A stretch of 64,000 bases of DNA, taken from the NCBI GenBank assembly GCA_023846275.1, contig CM043869.1, positions 32,556,737-32,620,736 of the forward strand. The letters run 5' to 3'. Position 1 is the stretch's first letter. Each line of letters starts with the position of its first letter. Below the pieces are notes generated by a model. The model searched no databases and had not been told where the DNA came from. It worked only from the letters and a program-made list of their open reading frames with translations. The DNA comes from Vanilla planifolia. Lineage: Eukaryota; Streptophyta; Magnoliopsida; Asparagales; Orchidaceae. Shown here piece by piece: positions 50,226-62,705 of this stretch. The position numbers were made by a program, and so were the translations under genes.

Positions 50226-52539
50226 ATGCTATTATTGATTTATGAAGGACAAATAATATGACAAAGATGTATCATCTGTGTTGTCATGATGGATTCATTG
50301 TTTCAAAGATTTCTTATTGATCCCAAAAAAATGAAATAATATTTTGATCGTTTGTATGTGAGTTGTTATTATGCAAATAGAGAACTATAATCTAAACTGG
50401 AACATAAAAAACCTTTCATTGGAAAAGATACAGACTTAAAGAAAGCTACATTATACATATGAATAAAGATTTGGTATATTATAGATCAATGAAGATATAT
50501 ATATATATGATCAATAAAAAAATTTTAAGAGCTAATTTAAGATTAATAAATTAAATTATTATATTATAATGAGGTTTGAATCAATTTATTTTTATTACAA
50601 AAATAATGAGGTTATAGATCTTAAGATGACTAGCAGTAAATAAACAATTATTCATTTTTCATTTCAAAATTCGATAACTTATAAGGCATTAAAGATGCTT
50701 CTTAACAACTATAAAAAGTATCTTATACTCAAAGATTATGTAGACAAAAAGATAGGTAAAAAAAACTAATATGAGTGATAGTCATGTAATCTTTGAGGTG
50801 TTTTTTTTCTTTTATTTCACTGAGAGTTTTTCTTTCTAACTTTAACATATCAAGAAAGATAATAAAAATATTTGAACATATCATTAATGTGTTTTTTTTA
50901 TTATTTGATAAGTTTTCATGATAATATTATGTGTCTTTTTTTATAATTACTGATATGATAATAACATAAGTAATTAAATCTAATAAATGAAGCATTTATT
51001 AGAGTTTTGAGTATTTTTCTTATTAATATTTTGATGCTTTCCTTAAATTTGAACTTAACACTTGATTTTGGTGGGATCCTTAACATTACTTATTTAGCCA
51101 ATTAGATATCTAGCAAAATATAACTTATTCTTATAAACAATATGAATTGAGGTCACAATAAGAGGAATGGGCCCACAATTCACAACAAATAAAGTAGGAT
51201 TTCTAAAATCACATTAAGGCTTCCCTCACTTGCCCTTATTAAGTTTAGTGTCAAATCATCTATTTTGTTTACTTCTTTTTTTATTTTAAAAGCATATTTT
51301 CTATTTTTATAAATCAAACATAATTTCAAAACTATTTGCATGCTTAAAGTTGGAAGACTATTTTATAAATCATGAAAGAAGAAATTCAAAATCTTTACAA
51401 TAAAAAAGTAAAGCAAGTTCACATCTTTAATAAAATCAAAGAATTAGATAACTACATCAAGATATTAATCAAGTCTATATTAAAATAAGAACATAAGAGA
51501 TACTAAAAATATCCTTATTAAACATGTGAATAATTAGCTAACACAGTAGCTTATACAGTATCATAATAAAATAGCAATTAAATAATAAAAATCACATGTG
51601 CTATTTTTGTTATTTTCTTATATTATGATATATTATTTTAATTTAAAATTATTAAGTTATAAATAAGCTGAGTCAATCATCACTAATTTAGTATTAAAAT
51701 GATATACATATATGTAAAACAAGTAATATTTAGGTCATGCCACAAGTAAGATAAATCTCATATAATAAAAATAAACATAACATTTGATAAATAATAGAAT
51801 AATTTGGTAGTCTTTAATGTAAGTTCCTTTAATTATTTTTCCAATATTTTATCAATTTACTTTTTGTTTAATTAGCTTAGGGCAAGGCCCTTGTAGAAAA
51901 CATGGAACACAATATCTATAAGAAGAAGATGGGGCTTGAATTATGCAAGAGTTAACTTAATCAAATTCAAGCATATGGTAATGTAGAAATATAATTCTTT
52001 TGCCTTCTCAAACCAAATTCAAAAACTCAAGCAAATGATAATCTCTTTAATTTATCTTAATTGCTATAATGAATAAGATTTAGAAAATCTTATTAAGCTT
52101 TTTGCAAACCTTTTCAATTACAATATAAAGTAAGAGCATAATTGAAGCTAATAAGGCATGGAAGGTATATAGCTACTTCTTGGTCTTAAATACTAAATAG
52201 TCATAAAATTTTTTTGCTTATCAACTAATTTTAATCAACTTCAGTAGTCTTACAAAATAGATCAATTATTTATCTTAATTATTCTTATATAATATTTATA
52301 AAATGCTTATTATTTTACAAATCATTGTATGACAATTATAACTATTTAATAATATTGTAATAAGTAAGACATAAGAAAACTATGTAAAAGAAATTAAAGA
52401 TTTTTAAGAGATTTAGTAAAACCTTTGCTTACATATACCCTTAGTTAACTTAAACAAGTTTTCATTAAGACGAACACTCTTTCATCATAGTTGATTGGTG
52501 TAAACCTTATAATCATTATCTTTCTCCCTATAACCAGAT

Positions 52540-52650
52540 ATGAGTCACCTTCACAAACTACTCTCTTGTTTTCTCACGATCATATACGAGTCACTTCACT
52601 CAACATCATTTTCATTTTGTCAGTGCCCAAGTATGTGTCACTTCACTCAA
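52540..52650. repeat. Short tandem triplicate, unit about 47 bp
   Basis: TATGAGTCACCTTCAC, TACGAGTCACTTCACTCAA and TATGTGTCACTTCACTCAA follow each other at 47-bp spacing (52,541, 52,588, 52,635). Spacers are pyrimidine-rich. Confidence 0.7.
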
Positions 52651-53870
52651 AAAGTTCAATAATAATTAGAATAGTCTTTCAACACTTGTATAAAATAATT
52701 CATATAAAATATTATCTCATATAATTAAGAAAATAATATGACAGATCAAAATGCTATAAAAGGATTTTACCAAATAATATAACTAACTTTAAAGGAAAAA
52801 ATAAGATAATTAAGACTTATAATATAATAACAATAATAACAAAAATAAGATGTTCCATATTTTAAAGCTTAAACTATGTCTATGAACATTGTTTTAATCA
52901 TAATATAAATTTTTTGTTAATTTTATTTTTTAATAACATCAATACATATCAATAAATTTTTTGATTTAATATTTCAAAACTAGATTAATTATTTATATTT
53001 TAACATCATAATCTGTAAACTTGTATCATATATGTTTTTGTAAATGAATAGTGAAACATTATAATTAGTTATTATTTTGTATTGTGCTTCAATATTTTAA
53101 GTTTTTGTAATTAAAATTGTGATGGTGAATCTTTATCTATTACGAGAAAGAATGTGATTTGTAAAGGTTAACTTTACCCGCTATGACAAAAGAGAATGGT
53201 TTTATTAGTGGAATGCTGGTCAGGTTGATTGGGATGGATGTAAGCACAGATTAGGTTAAACCACCAAAAAATCCTTTATAACTTTTATTTTCTTTGTCAT
53301 TATATAATTGATAATATTTCTATTATTTATAATATTGAATTAAAAATATATAAAAAATAATTTTTCAAAATTATTTTTATCAAGCATAAAATATTTTATT
53401 AAAAAATATTTTAGACTTATAAAATTTTTATTTTTTTATTTTTAATTTAGAAAAATTATTAAATCACTAATTTTATAATTATTAAATTTTACTTTAAGAA
53501 AAAAAATTTTAAATAATAAAAAAGATTAATTACACAATTCACCTCCCATCTCCTTCCATCCTTTTGTACATTAGCTTAGCACATATTAGATTAAGTCAAA
53601 TCTTTATTCTATGTGAATATGTGATACACTTAACTCATATGAGTAAATCAAAACTTAAAAATGAAAAATGATAAAGAATAAAAGAAAGAAATAGGAAGTA
53701 GAAAAGAGAAAAAAATGCATGTTACAATATAGGCTAATATAAGCTATATGCTACAAATTATTTATGATGATTCTATGAAATAACATAATAATATAACATT
53801 ATATGAGACATGATGATGTAGTTTTTCTTACGACATTATCATATAACTTATCACATAATTATTTATTTTT

Positions 53871-54130
53871 CACACTTTGTGCAGAACTTAATGGACATAG
53901 GTGTGGGACTATGCTATGATGTTGTATTAGAGACCTCATTTGCCACTAAGACTTGACAACCATAGGTTTGACACCATATTATTATATGGTATGATTTATT
54001 ATTTACACTTTGTGTAGGGCTTAACAAATATGGACTCCAAACTTATATTACTATATGTTATTGGCTATAATTAATATGCTTACTGGAAAAAAATCTATGG
54101 ATAGGATGTGATAGGATATGAGTGTCAATA
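53871..54130. repeat. Tandem duplication, unit about 133 bp
   Basis: CACACTTTGTGCAGAACTTAATGGACATAGG at 53,871 is repeated as TACACTTTGTGTAGGGCTTAACAAATATGG at 54,004. It resembles internal repeats of gypsy LTRs. Confidence 0.6.
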
Positions 54131-56679
54131 CATGATATTATACATTGTGTTGGTTCATAAGAGGCACACTAAAAAAGGTGGTAAATCAATGATACAAAAT
54201 TTAAAAATAATTCCTTTTGTAATTCACAAAACAAAATGAAACTTTTGTTTAGCTAAAGAACATATAAATTTTTTACACTTTGTTTTGAAATAACCACATT
54301 ACTTTTTTTAAAATTAGTTTTGATATAACAAGATAATCATGTTGAGTAACTTCTCGAGGCTACGATATAGTTATCAAATAAAGCAAGAGTAAAAGGCAAG
54401 ATAATAGATAGAAGAAGACTCAAGATTTTTAGATGGCTTAGCTTAACTACAAGCTTATGTCTACCCTTAAGCAGCCTACTTGAGCACCAAACAATCCTTT
54501 ACCACAGTTAAATGAAGAAACTCAAATACAAGTTAAGTTTTTTCATAGATTAATCACAACCCAAACAATCCATACACAATGCCTAGGGATATAACTAAAT
54601 GCTCCACACATCCATGGCTAAGAGTTGGGCTAAAAGAAGAAAACCACAAGGATCAATACAATCATAAGCTCACTTGTTTGGGAACTAAATATACAAATAC
54701 AAGCACAATATTATAGATTGAACAAAAAATTGCTAATGAATCTAAGAGCATTGTGGTGTAAGGAGAGTAGAGATCATGTTGAATGATGTGATAAATGTCT
54801 TCACTAAGATATAAAGATGAAGTTCCCTCCAACTATGACACTTACATATGAAGCTTTTGTAATGATAGCTTCCAGCACTCTAAAAGATACTAATGAGTAT
54901 TTCAAATCTAATCTCAACCTTCATCTATTTTATTTTATGATTTTAAGGTCTATTTAGCATATAATAGTATATAAACCTTCCAAAAGCGTATCTAAACTAC
55001 TACTACAATCAATTTCTAATAGTTAGGTTTGTCAAAATCCTAGTCATTATTCATTATGCTCCTCTATCATGTATCATACAATCATTTTTAACATATTATA
55101 TTAAATTATTTAGTTTTAAGACATTTAGTTAGTTAACTCATGTGGCTAGGGTAGAGCAAGGCATGTGGTACAGTACATGCGCATGTAGGTAGCATACATC
55201 TCTGTCGTACTACAACAAATACAGCTCAACCTATTATGGTCTTACTTAAATGCTTTAAGAGTGATATGATAATGCTTAATTGCTTTTTTTTACAAACATG
55301 TGTAGAAATAATATGTTTTAAGCTTTAAAACCAATGCAAGGCTCAAATAATATATGCATTCTATCAATCATAATGTATGATAAATCTACTATACCATGTC
55401 ACACCTAAATAATGAACTATTTATACGATTCATTAGAATATTAACTTATAGTATGAACATTTTATATTTTTCTTTATATATAATGAATAAGTATCTTTAG
55501 ATGATCATACTATTTATTAGAATATTAATATTTGTACAAAAGCTTTGGGATATCTAATTATGCTAAGTAATAATCTTATGTGTTTTAAACTAATCATACT
55601 ATCTAGTAAGTTATACTATACAGTTTATTATTATTGTTTTTGTTTAGTTTCAAGTTAATATCTCTTTAGATGAAATCTTATTATCTAATAAATAAAATTA
55701 TATAATATGAAATTCTTAAGATTTTTGTTATAGACAAGTCACATCAACACTCTTGAGATCTTGAACCATTCAATTCCTTATATGCTACCTTTATTATAGA
55801 ATTGTATTATTTGAGTGCCATAGACCACCAATGAAACACAAATCAAATAATCTATTTTCTCAATTATCCTTTTAACACCAGATTATCCTTTTTCTCTCAT
55901 ATTGTCCTTCTTTATTATTGAAAGAAGAGGATTTTGATGCACAATCTTGCTTTTTTAATTGTGGGAGTATTAGATTAAAAAGTGACACATGAATAAATAT
56001 AAACAACACAAAGGGATGAAGAAAAGTGCACATGATACTTTACTTTATATCTACAATTTTAGAACTTTAGCTAGAGAATTAAAAAATACCTAATATGCTA
56101 GTATGGTTATTGTGGTTCACATTTAATGGGCTCTATATGAACTAGTTGATGTTGAAAAATTACAAAACAAAAATTGGTTAAGTGCTTATAAAATAAACAT
56201 AAAATAAGATTATAAAAGAAATGACTAACATTAATTAGACATATTACATATTAAAACTTTTGTAACTATTAGGATCTTCAAATTATCATTTGTAAAAAGT
56301 GATTGGCTCCAATTTAATAATTTTATTCCTCATATTTTTAGAGAGATATCCACCATTTTGCTCCTAAATCTTCTCTTATTTGCTAAAAGTGTACTCGAGT
56401 TTTCTTCTTGGGGTGAAGATACCCTAAAACATTAAAGGCTTGGCTCATTACTTTTGAGATTAAGGCTTATGTGACTACATGGTGTTCCTTTAGCTCTTTA
56501 ATAATCACCTTAATGATGCTTAATAAGATGTTCTTGAGCATCAAAAAGAGGTTATCAAGGGCTCTCGATACTTTTTTCTCTTTCTTGGTGTCTTTTTGAG
56601 CTAATCATCTTCTTTGAGTTCTCTTTGAAAGACTTCGTCTAGCTTCCTAGAGGATGTTTCTCTTAATTATTTTTGCACC

Positions 56680-56860
56680 ATCTTAAAGTCTTGACAATAG
56701 TTTTTAAGACAAAAAATGGCTTTTAAATTGACCCCCAAATAGGACAAATATAACGCTCCTCACAAGTTAATGATATGATAATTTGTGATTGAAATGCATA
56801 TAATGAGTCCCTTATAGTGGTCTATTACGTTGTCACGAAATTAAAAAAAATTAATTAAAA
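56680..56860 (+). repeat. Left copy of a direct repeat bracketing the paired solo LTRs
   Basis: Aligns with 63,835-64,000 in the same orientation. Shared blocks are CATCTTAA(A/G), AATGG(C/T)-TTTTAA, GACAAATAT/GACATATTT, and ATGATAATTTGTGATTGA followed by GGTCT...TATTAC. Identity is moderate, so it is older than the LTR insertions between the copies. The right copy runs to the window end. Confidence 0.65.
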
Positions 56861-57227
56861 TTTGAATCAGGGTTCTATATGCCAACTTGAGTGTCACTCA
56901 ACTCATATCATAATATTTTGCATGTTAAATCGAATTTACTTGTAAATAAATAAATTTAATGAATAATATGGGCATATATTTTTAATTTTTATATGATTAA
57001 ATGTATATACAATTATGCATGTGTATTTATACATACAAATACACACAAACTAGCATACCAAACTATTTAGTGTTCACCTCAATGAAAAAATATGATTACA
57101 ATCAATTGTCATATTGAAAAAGTTCGTCTAGCCTCTATGTTTAATGTTCGTCAAGGATAAGATCATAATCAAACAAAGCCTCTACATTGCATACTAGATT
57201 AGTATGCCATTTTTATGCACATATTGT

Positions 57228-57458
57228 TCATTTAGGCATATTATCATACAAAAGTTCTTTTAGCACTAATTTTGTTGGACTTTTAAAATTAACCAACTCA
57301 ACAGTTGCACCATTATACTTTTTTGTTGAAATCAAACAAAATAGTTGCATACCAATCGATGGATCCACCTGGCGTGGCTTCAAACAATAGTGCCCGACAT
57401 TGTGCTCCTTTAAACTAATATGTTTTTTCTTAACACAAGACATGCACATGTTTCTCAA
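57228..57458 (-). other. 76-codon ORF, unrecognised
   Basis: A minus-strand ORF with balanced composition (MRNMCMSCVKKKHISL..., ending in YDNMPK), in a patch less AT-rich than its flanks. A C-x2-C near the start and a later H-x3-H-x-C could suggest a decayed zinc-knuckle-type segment, but no family match is evident and the plus strand also has an ORF across it. Probably part of an old mobile element. Confidence 0.25.
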
Positions 57459-57521
57459 GGGCAGAATAGATCATTAACTAATTTTATAATCTAATCGACA
57501 ATCTTGTAATCATTATCTTTT

Positions 57522-57525
<4 letters not shown>

Positions 57526-57555
<30 letters not shown>
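57526..57555. repeat. (TA)n microsatellite
   Basis: An alternating TA run of about 15 units, 60 bp outside the left edge of the first 3-kb LTR. Confidence 0.95.
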
Positions 57556-57558
<3 letters not shown>

Positions 57559-57610
57559 TAATATGAAAATTAATTAAAAGTTAGTTCCAACTTGGTTTAA
57601 ATGAAGATTG

Positions 57611-57615
57611 AGTAC
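57611..57615. repeat. Target-site duplication AGTAC (left copy; partner 60,643-60,647)
   Basis: Identical pentamers directly abut the TG and CA ends of LTR copy 1, the hallmark of integrase-mediated insertion. Confidence 0.9.
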
Positions 57616-58654
57616 TGTTATACTTGGTAAAATATTATAGGTTTAATCTTCAATAATTAAATTATGGCTTGGATGATTTCAAATCGACAGTAGGATGAGC
57701 CAGGAGCTCAATTGGAGGCTATTGGAATTTCTGAAATTTTCTGGGGATTTTTCGGAGCACCGAGGAATTTTTAAGTAATTTTCCCTGTTTAATTGGATTT
57801 TTGGAAATTCGAAAATCTATTTAAATCGGTCCATTAGACCGGAATTTGGTTTCCGGAGCGGTTCAGCGAAGGCGGGGGCGGTTCGCCGAGTGCGTTTGCG
57901 CGTGCGTTTGGATAAGCCGCAGATAAGCGGATCGGACAGACGAGATCAGCGGTAGAGATTAACCGGCTGATCGAAGGTTAAACGGCGTTTTGGCAGGTCA
58001 ACCGGAGCTTAATGGGTTGTTAACGGGTTATTACCGGTTTAAGCGGGGTATTTAACCCGAACCGTTTCGGCCCTTAGGGTTCGAACGGCGGCCGGAGACG
58101 AGGCGTTCGCGGCGGACGGCGATATTTTCCGGCAGCCTTTCAAGGGGCTTTTTATACCTGGAGGTTCGCGTGATCGAGGAGAATCGATTGGTACCGGTTT
58201 CGTGCGGCGAGGAGCAGCGGTTGGTCGCGTGCGAGCTTCACCGTCGCCACCGTCGCCGGAGAAGAAAGGTAGGAAATTCAGTTTAAATTAGTTATTTAGT
58301 AGAAAATTTAAAAGCATGGAATATTTTGCTTAATGAAAACAAGCATGTGGATGAAAAATCGGATTTAATTGAATACTAATTGGTGTCTTTTGCAAATTTC
58401 GGATTTTCTGGAAAATTTCCCATTTCGCCGAAAAATTTGTTAATGCTTAGGAGCATGTTAGGAATTTGTTCTCCTTGATCTCGGTCGCCGGAAATCGACG
58501 GGGGAAAACGGAATTTACCGGAGAATTCGTCGGCTAGGGTTTCGCGGGCGCCGGGCGGAGGAAGGAGATGGATTAGGATTTAGTTAATTAGTTAATAATT
58601 AATCGTAAATTAATTAATTAACAATTATTAATTAAATTGGCGCGGATGAGAGAG

Positions 58655-59070
58655 AAGCGGAAGGATTTATAATTCGGAAATTAATTCCGAATTTACGGAA
58701 ATGATTTATTTAATTTTAATGAGGCGCGGAAGAGGATAAACGGGAGGAATTAAATTCGGAAATTTATCCCGAATTTTTGGAAAAAGAAAATGCAGAATAT
58801 TTAATTCGGAAATTAATCCGAATTTCGGAAAAGGATTATGGGAAAATTTAATTCGGAAATTTATCCCGAATTTTTGGGAAAAGAAAATGCAGAATATTTA
58901 ATTCGGAAATTAATCCGAATTTCGGAAAAAGGATTATGGGAAAATTTAATTCGGAAATTTAATCCGAATTTTCGGAAAAATAAATTGCAGAATATTTAAT
59001 TTGGAAATTATTCTGAATTTTTGGAAAAAGGATATATGTGGAATTTAAATTCGGAAACTATTCCGAAATT
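58655..59070 (+). repeat. Tandem array of TTCGGA-TCCGAA hairpin motifs, about 97-bp higher-order unit
   Basis: The unit starting GAAAATGCAGAATATTTAAT occurs at 58,786 and 58,883, with a partial, more diverged unit at about 58,980; related half-units precede and follow. Each 97-bp unit contains two versions of TTCGGAAATT(A/T)ATCC(C)GAATT, whose TTCGGA and TCCGAA arms can fold back. Copy 2 keeps only a remnant of this array, so its expansion is specific to copy 1 or was lost in copy 2. Confidence 0.85.
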
Positions 59071-59700
59071 CGAAAAAAATGGATAAAGACGGAAATTGAT
59101 TACGGAATTTAAAATTCTCCTGAAGTGGGGAAAAATGTTATCAGTGATGACAGTACAGCTGGAAACAGTCAGACAGAGGTATGGTACATGGAGGTTACCA
59201 GGACAGTCAGTAATTGACAGTTGTGTTGCCTTGATGGCAACGGCATGAATTGAGTCAGTTTACTTAGTGTTGGCATATTTTATGGATTGGCATACTGGAC
59301 CGGACTACTATAGACCCTATATGATGTTTTAGGGTAGTTGTGGTAGGTAACTGTGCGGTTCAGACTTAGCTTCCACAGTATACATGTGACTGGTATGCGC
59401 CTTGTTGTACCTGGACACATGTTGCCGAATCTTGGAGTTAGAGATTGACAATGACTATAGGGGCGTGAGCTTCTATGGAAGTTGTTGGTAGAGGACTCCT
59501 TGGGACGGTGGCTGAGTCGACCTCTTCTGGTCCACGAGTGTAGGCCTGCGCGCCTGAGAGTGGCAGCGGCAGGGGTGACTCGCCGTGGCTAGCCAGGGTG
59601 TCTCACGTTGGCTAGAGATCTATGTGACGGGTTATGTCTATAGTCTCCAGAAGATTGATTGACGAGAGACGCTGAGGTGTCGGGTGCTAGGCGTTGTGAT

Positions 59701-59798
59701 GCGTGCGCAGAGATGGGCGTGTCCCGCTGGCATGCTTTGCCTAGGCGCCATGCGTGCGCAGAGATGGGCGTGTCCCGCTGGCATGCTGCCTGGGAGCA
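59701..59798. repeat. 51-bp direct duplication in LTR copy 1
   Basis: GCGTGCGCAGAGATGGGCGT occurs at 59,701 and 59,752. Copy 2 carries the same duplication in inverse orientation (61,609-61,706), so it was already present in their common parent LTR. Its 17-codon period creates repetitive chance ORFs on both copies. Confidence 0.9.
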
Positions 59799-60642
59799 CA
59801 GAGGAGAGCTACTCTGTTGTGACTGGGGGTGACTGTGGATTGGTCGGAGTCTGGGACTGAGAGTGCCTTTCCACCCTACATTGTTATGCTGTATTCCTAT
59901 ACTCTTGCTATTATCCTTCTTTTGCATGTGAGTTTTTACTAGCTGTCTTTCCTACTGGGCGTAGCTCATTCCTTTTTTATCTATATTTTTCCAGTGGCTC
60001 GGCAGACTTGACGCCACTCAGCTTTAGGTGGGATCGTGATCAGTAGGCTAGTGGAGCAGATCTGATCTGTGATTTTTGAGATATTCTGATTAGTTGATTG
60101 TTGCTGTTGGATGTATTCAGTGAGACTGTTATTTTTATGTCTTGTATTATGTGAGGGTAATTCTAACTTATGTATCTAGTTGGATGATATTGTATTTGTT
60201 GGACTTGGATCTTATTTTTGTGATGTAGTTTCCATTCACTATTTTACTTTATTATCTTGATGGTATAGTGTGTGGAGTGCTATATTTTATCTGAGGATGT
60301 TATGTATTTTATTTTTGATGGTGAGGTCATTACATGACTATGGAACTTAACATTGGGGGTTCAGACTTCTATTAGACCGGTTCTCCTATGGGTTAGGAGT
60401 ATTGGGTCTAATAGGAGTAACATTGCGCGAGTCCATCTGTTAATTCAGGAGTCATGAACCTGATTTGACGGTGTACCTGGGAGATGGGATCCACATTGTT
60501 AAGGAAAGTAGGTGTGTAATGATGTGTTATATCCTATGTTTTTCGTAGGCTACTCAGGTTGGTATGGGACGATCTGAGCTGTCTATATGCAAAAAAAAAA
60601 AAATTTATGCCAAAATCAGCCTAGAAAATATGGGGTGTAACA

Positions 60643-60754
60643 AGTACATAAAAAAAGACTTAGGTATACCAAGAATCGATATCAAATATAACTTTATAGA
60701 TCAAAACTTGGAGACTAATGAAACTGATTAAAAAAAATTATTTAAGATCATTAT
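60643..60754. other. 112-bp spacer between the two inverted solo LTRs
   Basis: Unrelated AT-rich sequence that starts with the AGTAC duplication of copy 1 and ends with the ATTAT duplication of copy 2. It would form the loop of any hairpin between the LTRs. Confidence 0.9.
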
Positions 60755-61608
60755 TGTTACACCCCATTTTTCCTAGGCTGATTTTTTGGCATACATTTTT
60801 TTTTTTACATATAGACAGCTCAGATCGTCCCATACCAACCTGAGTAGCCTACGAAAAACATAGGATATAACACATCATTACACACCTACTTTCCTTAACA
60901 ATGTGGATCCCATCTCCCGGGTACACCGTCAAATCAAGTTCATGACTCCTGAATTAACAGATGGACTCGCGCAATGTTACTCCTACTAGACCCCATACTC
61001 CTAACCCATACCGGTAGGAGAACCGATCTAATAGAAGTCTGAATCTCCACGGTAAAGTTCCATAGTCATGTAATGACCTCACCATAAAAAATAAGATACA
61101 TAACATCCACAGATAAAATATGGCACTCCACACACTATACCACCAAGACAATAAAGTAAAACAGTGAATGGAAACTACATCACAAGAATAAGATCCAAGT
61201 CCAACAAATACAATATCATCCAACTAGATACATAAGTCAGAATCACCTCACATATTACATGACATAAGAATAACAGTCTCCCTGAATACATCCAATAGTA
61301 TCAATCAGACTAACCAAAATGTCTCAGAAAATCACAGATCAGATATCCTCCACTAGCCTGCTGACCACGATCCCACCTAATCTGGGTGGCGTCAAGGCTG
61401 TCGAGCCGCTGGAAAAATATAGATAATAAAGGAGTGAGCTACGCCCAGTAGGAAAGACAGCTAGTAAAAACTCACATGCAAGAGAAGGATAATAGCAAGA
61501 GTATAGGAATACAGCATAACAATGTATGGTGGAAAGGCACTCTCAGTCCCAGACTCTGACCAACCACAGTCACCCCCAGTCACACCAGAGTAGCTCTCCT
61601 CTGTGCGC

Positions 61609-61706
61609 CTAGGCAAAGCATGCCAGCGGGACACGCCCATCTCTGCGCACGCATGGCACCTAGGCAAAGCATGCCAGCGGGACACGCCCATCTCTGCGCA
61701 CGCATC
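61609..61706. repeat. 51-bp direct duplication in LTR copy 2
   Basis: CCTAGGCAAAGCATGCCAGC occurs twice about 51 bp apart, the counterpart of 59,701-59,798. Confidence 0.88.
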
Positions 61707-62499
61707 ACAACGCCTAGCACCCGACACTGCAGCATCTCTCGTCAATCAATCTTCTGGAGACTATAGACAGAACCAGTCACATAGATCTCTAGCCAACGTG
61801 AGACACCCCTGCCACCCTCAGGCACGCAGGCCTACACACTTGGCTAGCCACGGCGAGTCACCCCTGCCACTGCCACTCTCAGGCGCGCAGGCCTACACTC
61901 ATGGACCAGAAGAGATCGACTCAGCCACCGTCCCATGAAGTCCTCTCCCAACAATTTCCATAGAAGCCACGCCCCTACAGTCATTGCCAAGCTCTAACTC
62001 CAAGATTCGGCAACATGTGTCCAGATACAATAAGGCGCATACCAGTCCACATGTATACTGTGGAAGCTAAGTCTGTACCGCACAGTTACCTACCACAACT
62101 ACCCTAAAACATCATATAGGGCCTATAGTATTCCGGTCCAATATGCCAATCCATGAAATATGCCAACACTGAGTAAACTGACTCAATCCATGTCATTGCC
62201 ATCCAAGCAACACAAACTGTACCAAAATTCTGACTATTCTGGTAGCACCCAAGTGTCACACTTCCTTCCAACTAATCCAGCTGCACTGAATTTATGGGTA
62301 TTTTCAACAATCAATTTCAACTTGGCTACGTGATTTCTAAAAATCACATTTTTCTCACTTCAGGAAATTTTTAAATTAAAAAAAAAATCAATTTCCGCCC
62401 TTTATCCATTTTCCGAAATTCAGAATAATTTTCGAATTTAAAATTTAAATTCCACATATATCCTTTTTTCGAAAATTCGGATTAATTTTCGAATTAAAT

Positions 62500-62705
62500 T
62501 TCGTCCGCGCCGTTCGTCCGCGCCGAATCCCGCTGAACCGGTTTTTGCTGCCGGTTTGGAACCCTCACGCTGAACCGCGACACCGCCGAACCAAATACCC
62601 GAATTAAATTTTCCTCCGCGCCGTTCGTCCGCGCCGAATCCCGCTGAACCGGTTTTCGCTGTCGGTTCGGAACCCTTGCGCTGAACCGCGACACCGCCGA
62701 ACCAA
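62500..62705. repeat. 111-bp GC-rich tandem duplication, specific to LTR copy 2
   Basis: CCGTTCGTCCGCGCCGAATC occurs at 62,510 and 62,621. Each unit continues through a GCTGAACCGGTTTT block, an AACCCT block and GCTGAACCGCGACACCGCCG to AACCAAAT. The two units differ at only a few positions. The repeat is absent from the corresponding place in copy 1. Confidence 0.92.

Larger units (their letters stand above)
50230..56550. other. AT-rich repeat-derived DNA, no gene recognised
   Basis: Holds a 47-bp triplicate (52,540-52,650), an LTR-like duplication (53,871-54,130) and an LTR-like patch at about 54,380-54,640 (ATGGCTTAGCTTAACTACAAG, then CTACCCTTAAGCAGCC), which resembles sequences common in copia LTRs. 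Simple A/T-rich DNA otherwise. Confidence 0.45.
57616..60642 (+). mobile_element. Solo LTR, copy 1, 3,027 bp, with AGTAC target-site duplication
   Basis: Starts TGTTATACTTGG and ends GGGGTGTAACA, so the termini are the inverted TGTTA/TAACA of an LTR. The five bases before (57,611-57,615) and after (60,643-60,647) are both AGTAC, a perfect target-site duplication. No gag or pol lies between the ends, so it is a solo LTR, or less likely an element lacking genes. The GGGGTGT-ACA end is typical of the 3' end of plant Ty3/gypsy LTRs, favouring plus orientation. Much GC-richer than its surroundings with many intact CpGs, implying a fairly recent insertion. It carries a 97-bp array, a 51-bp duplication and putative splice-like sites. 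Confidence 0.9.

Noticed and set aside
60954-61223. 89-codon hydrophobic ORF with membrane-like segments inside LTR copy 2
   Set aside because: The same stretch in copy 1 (about 60,130-60,400) is interrupted by stops and indels, so the reading frame is not conserved between copies.
61603-61938. 111- and 112-codon ORFs with CQRDTPISAHA repeats (also 59,589-59,927 minus, and 61,461-61,745 minus)
   Set aside because: They result from the 51-bp duplication, whose length is a multiple of three, inside non-coding LTR sequence; overlapping ORFs exist on both strands.
62494-62694. 66-codon arginine-rich repeat ORF
   Set aside because: Produced by the 111-bp tandem duplication (37 codons per unit) in LTR copy 2; no counterpart in copy 1.
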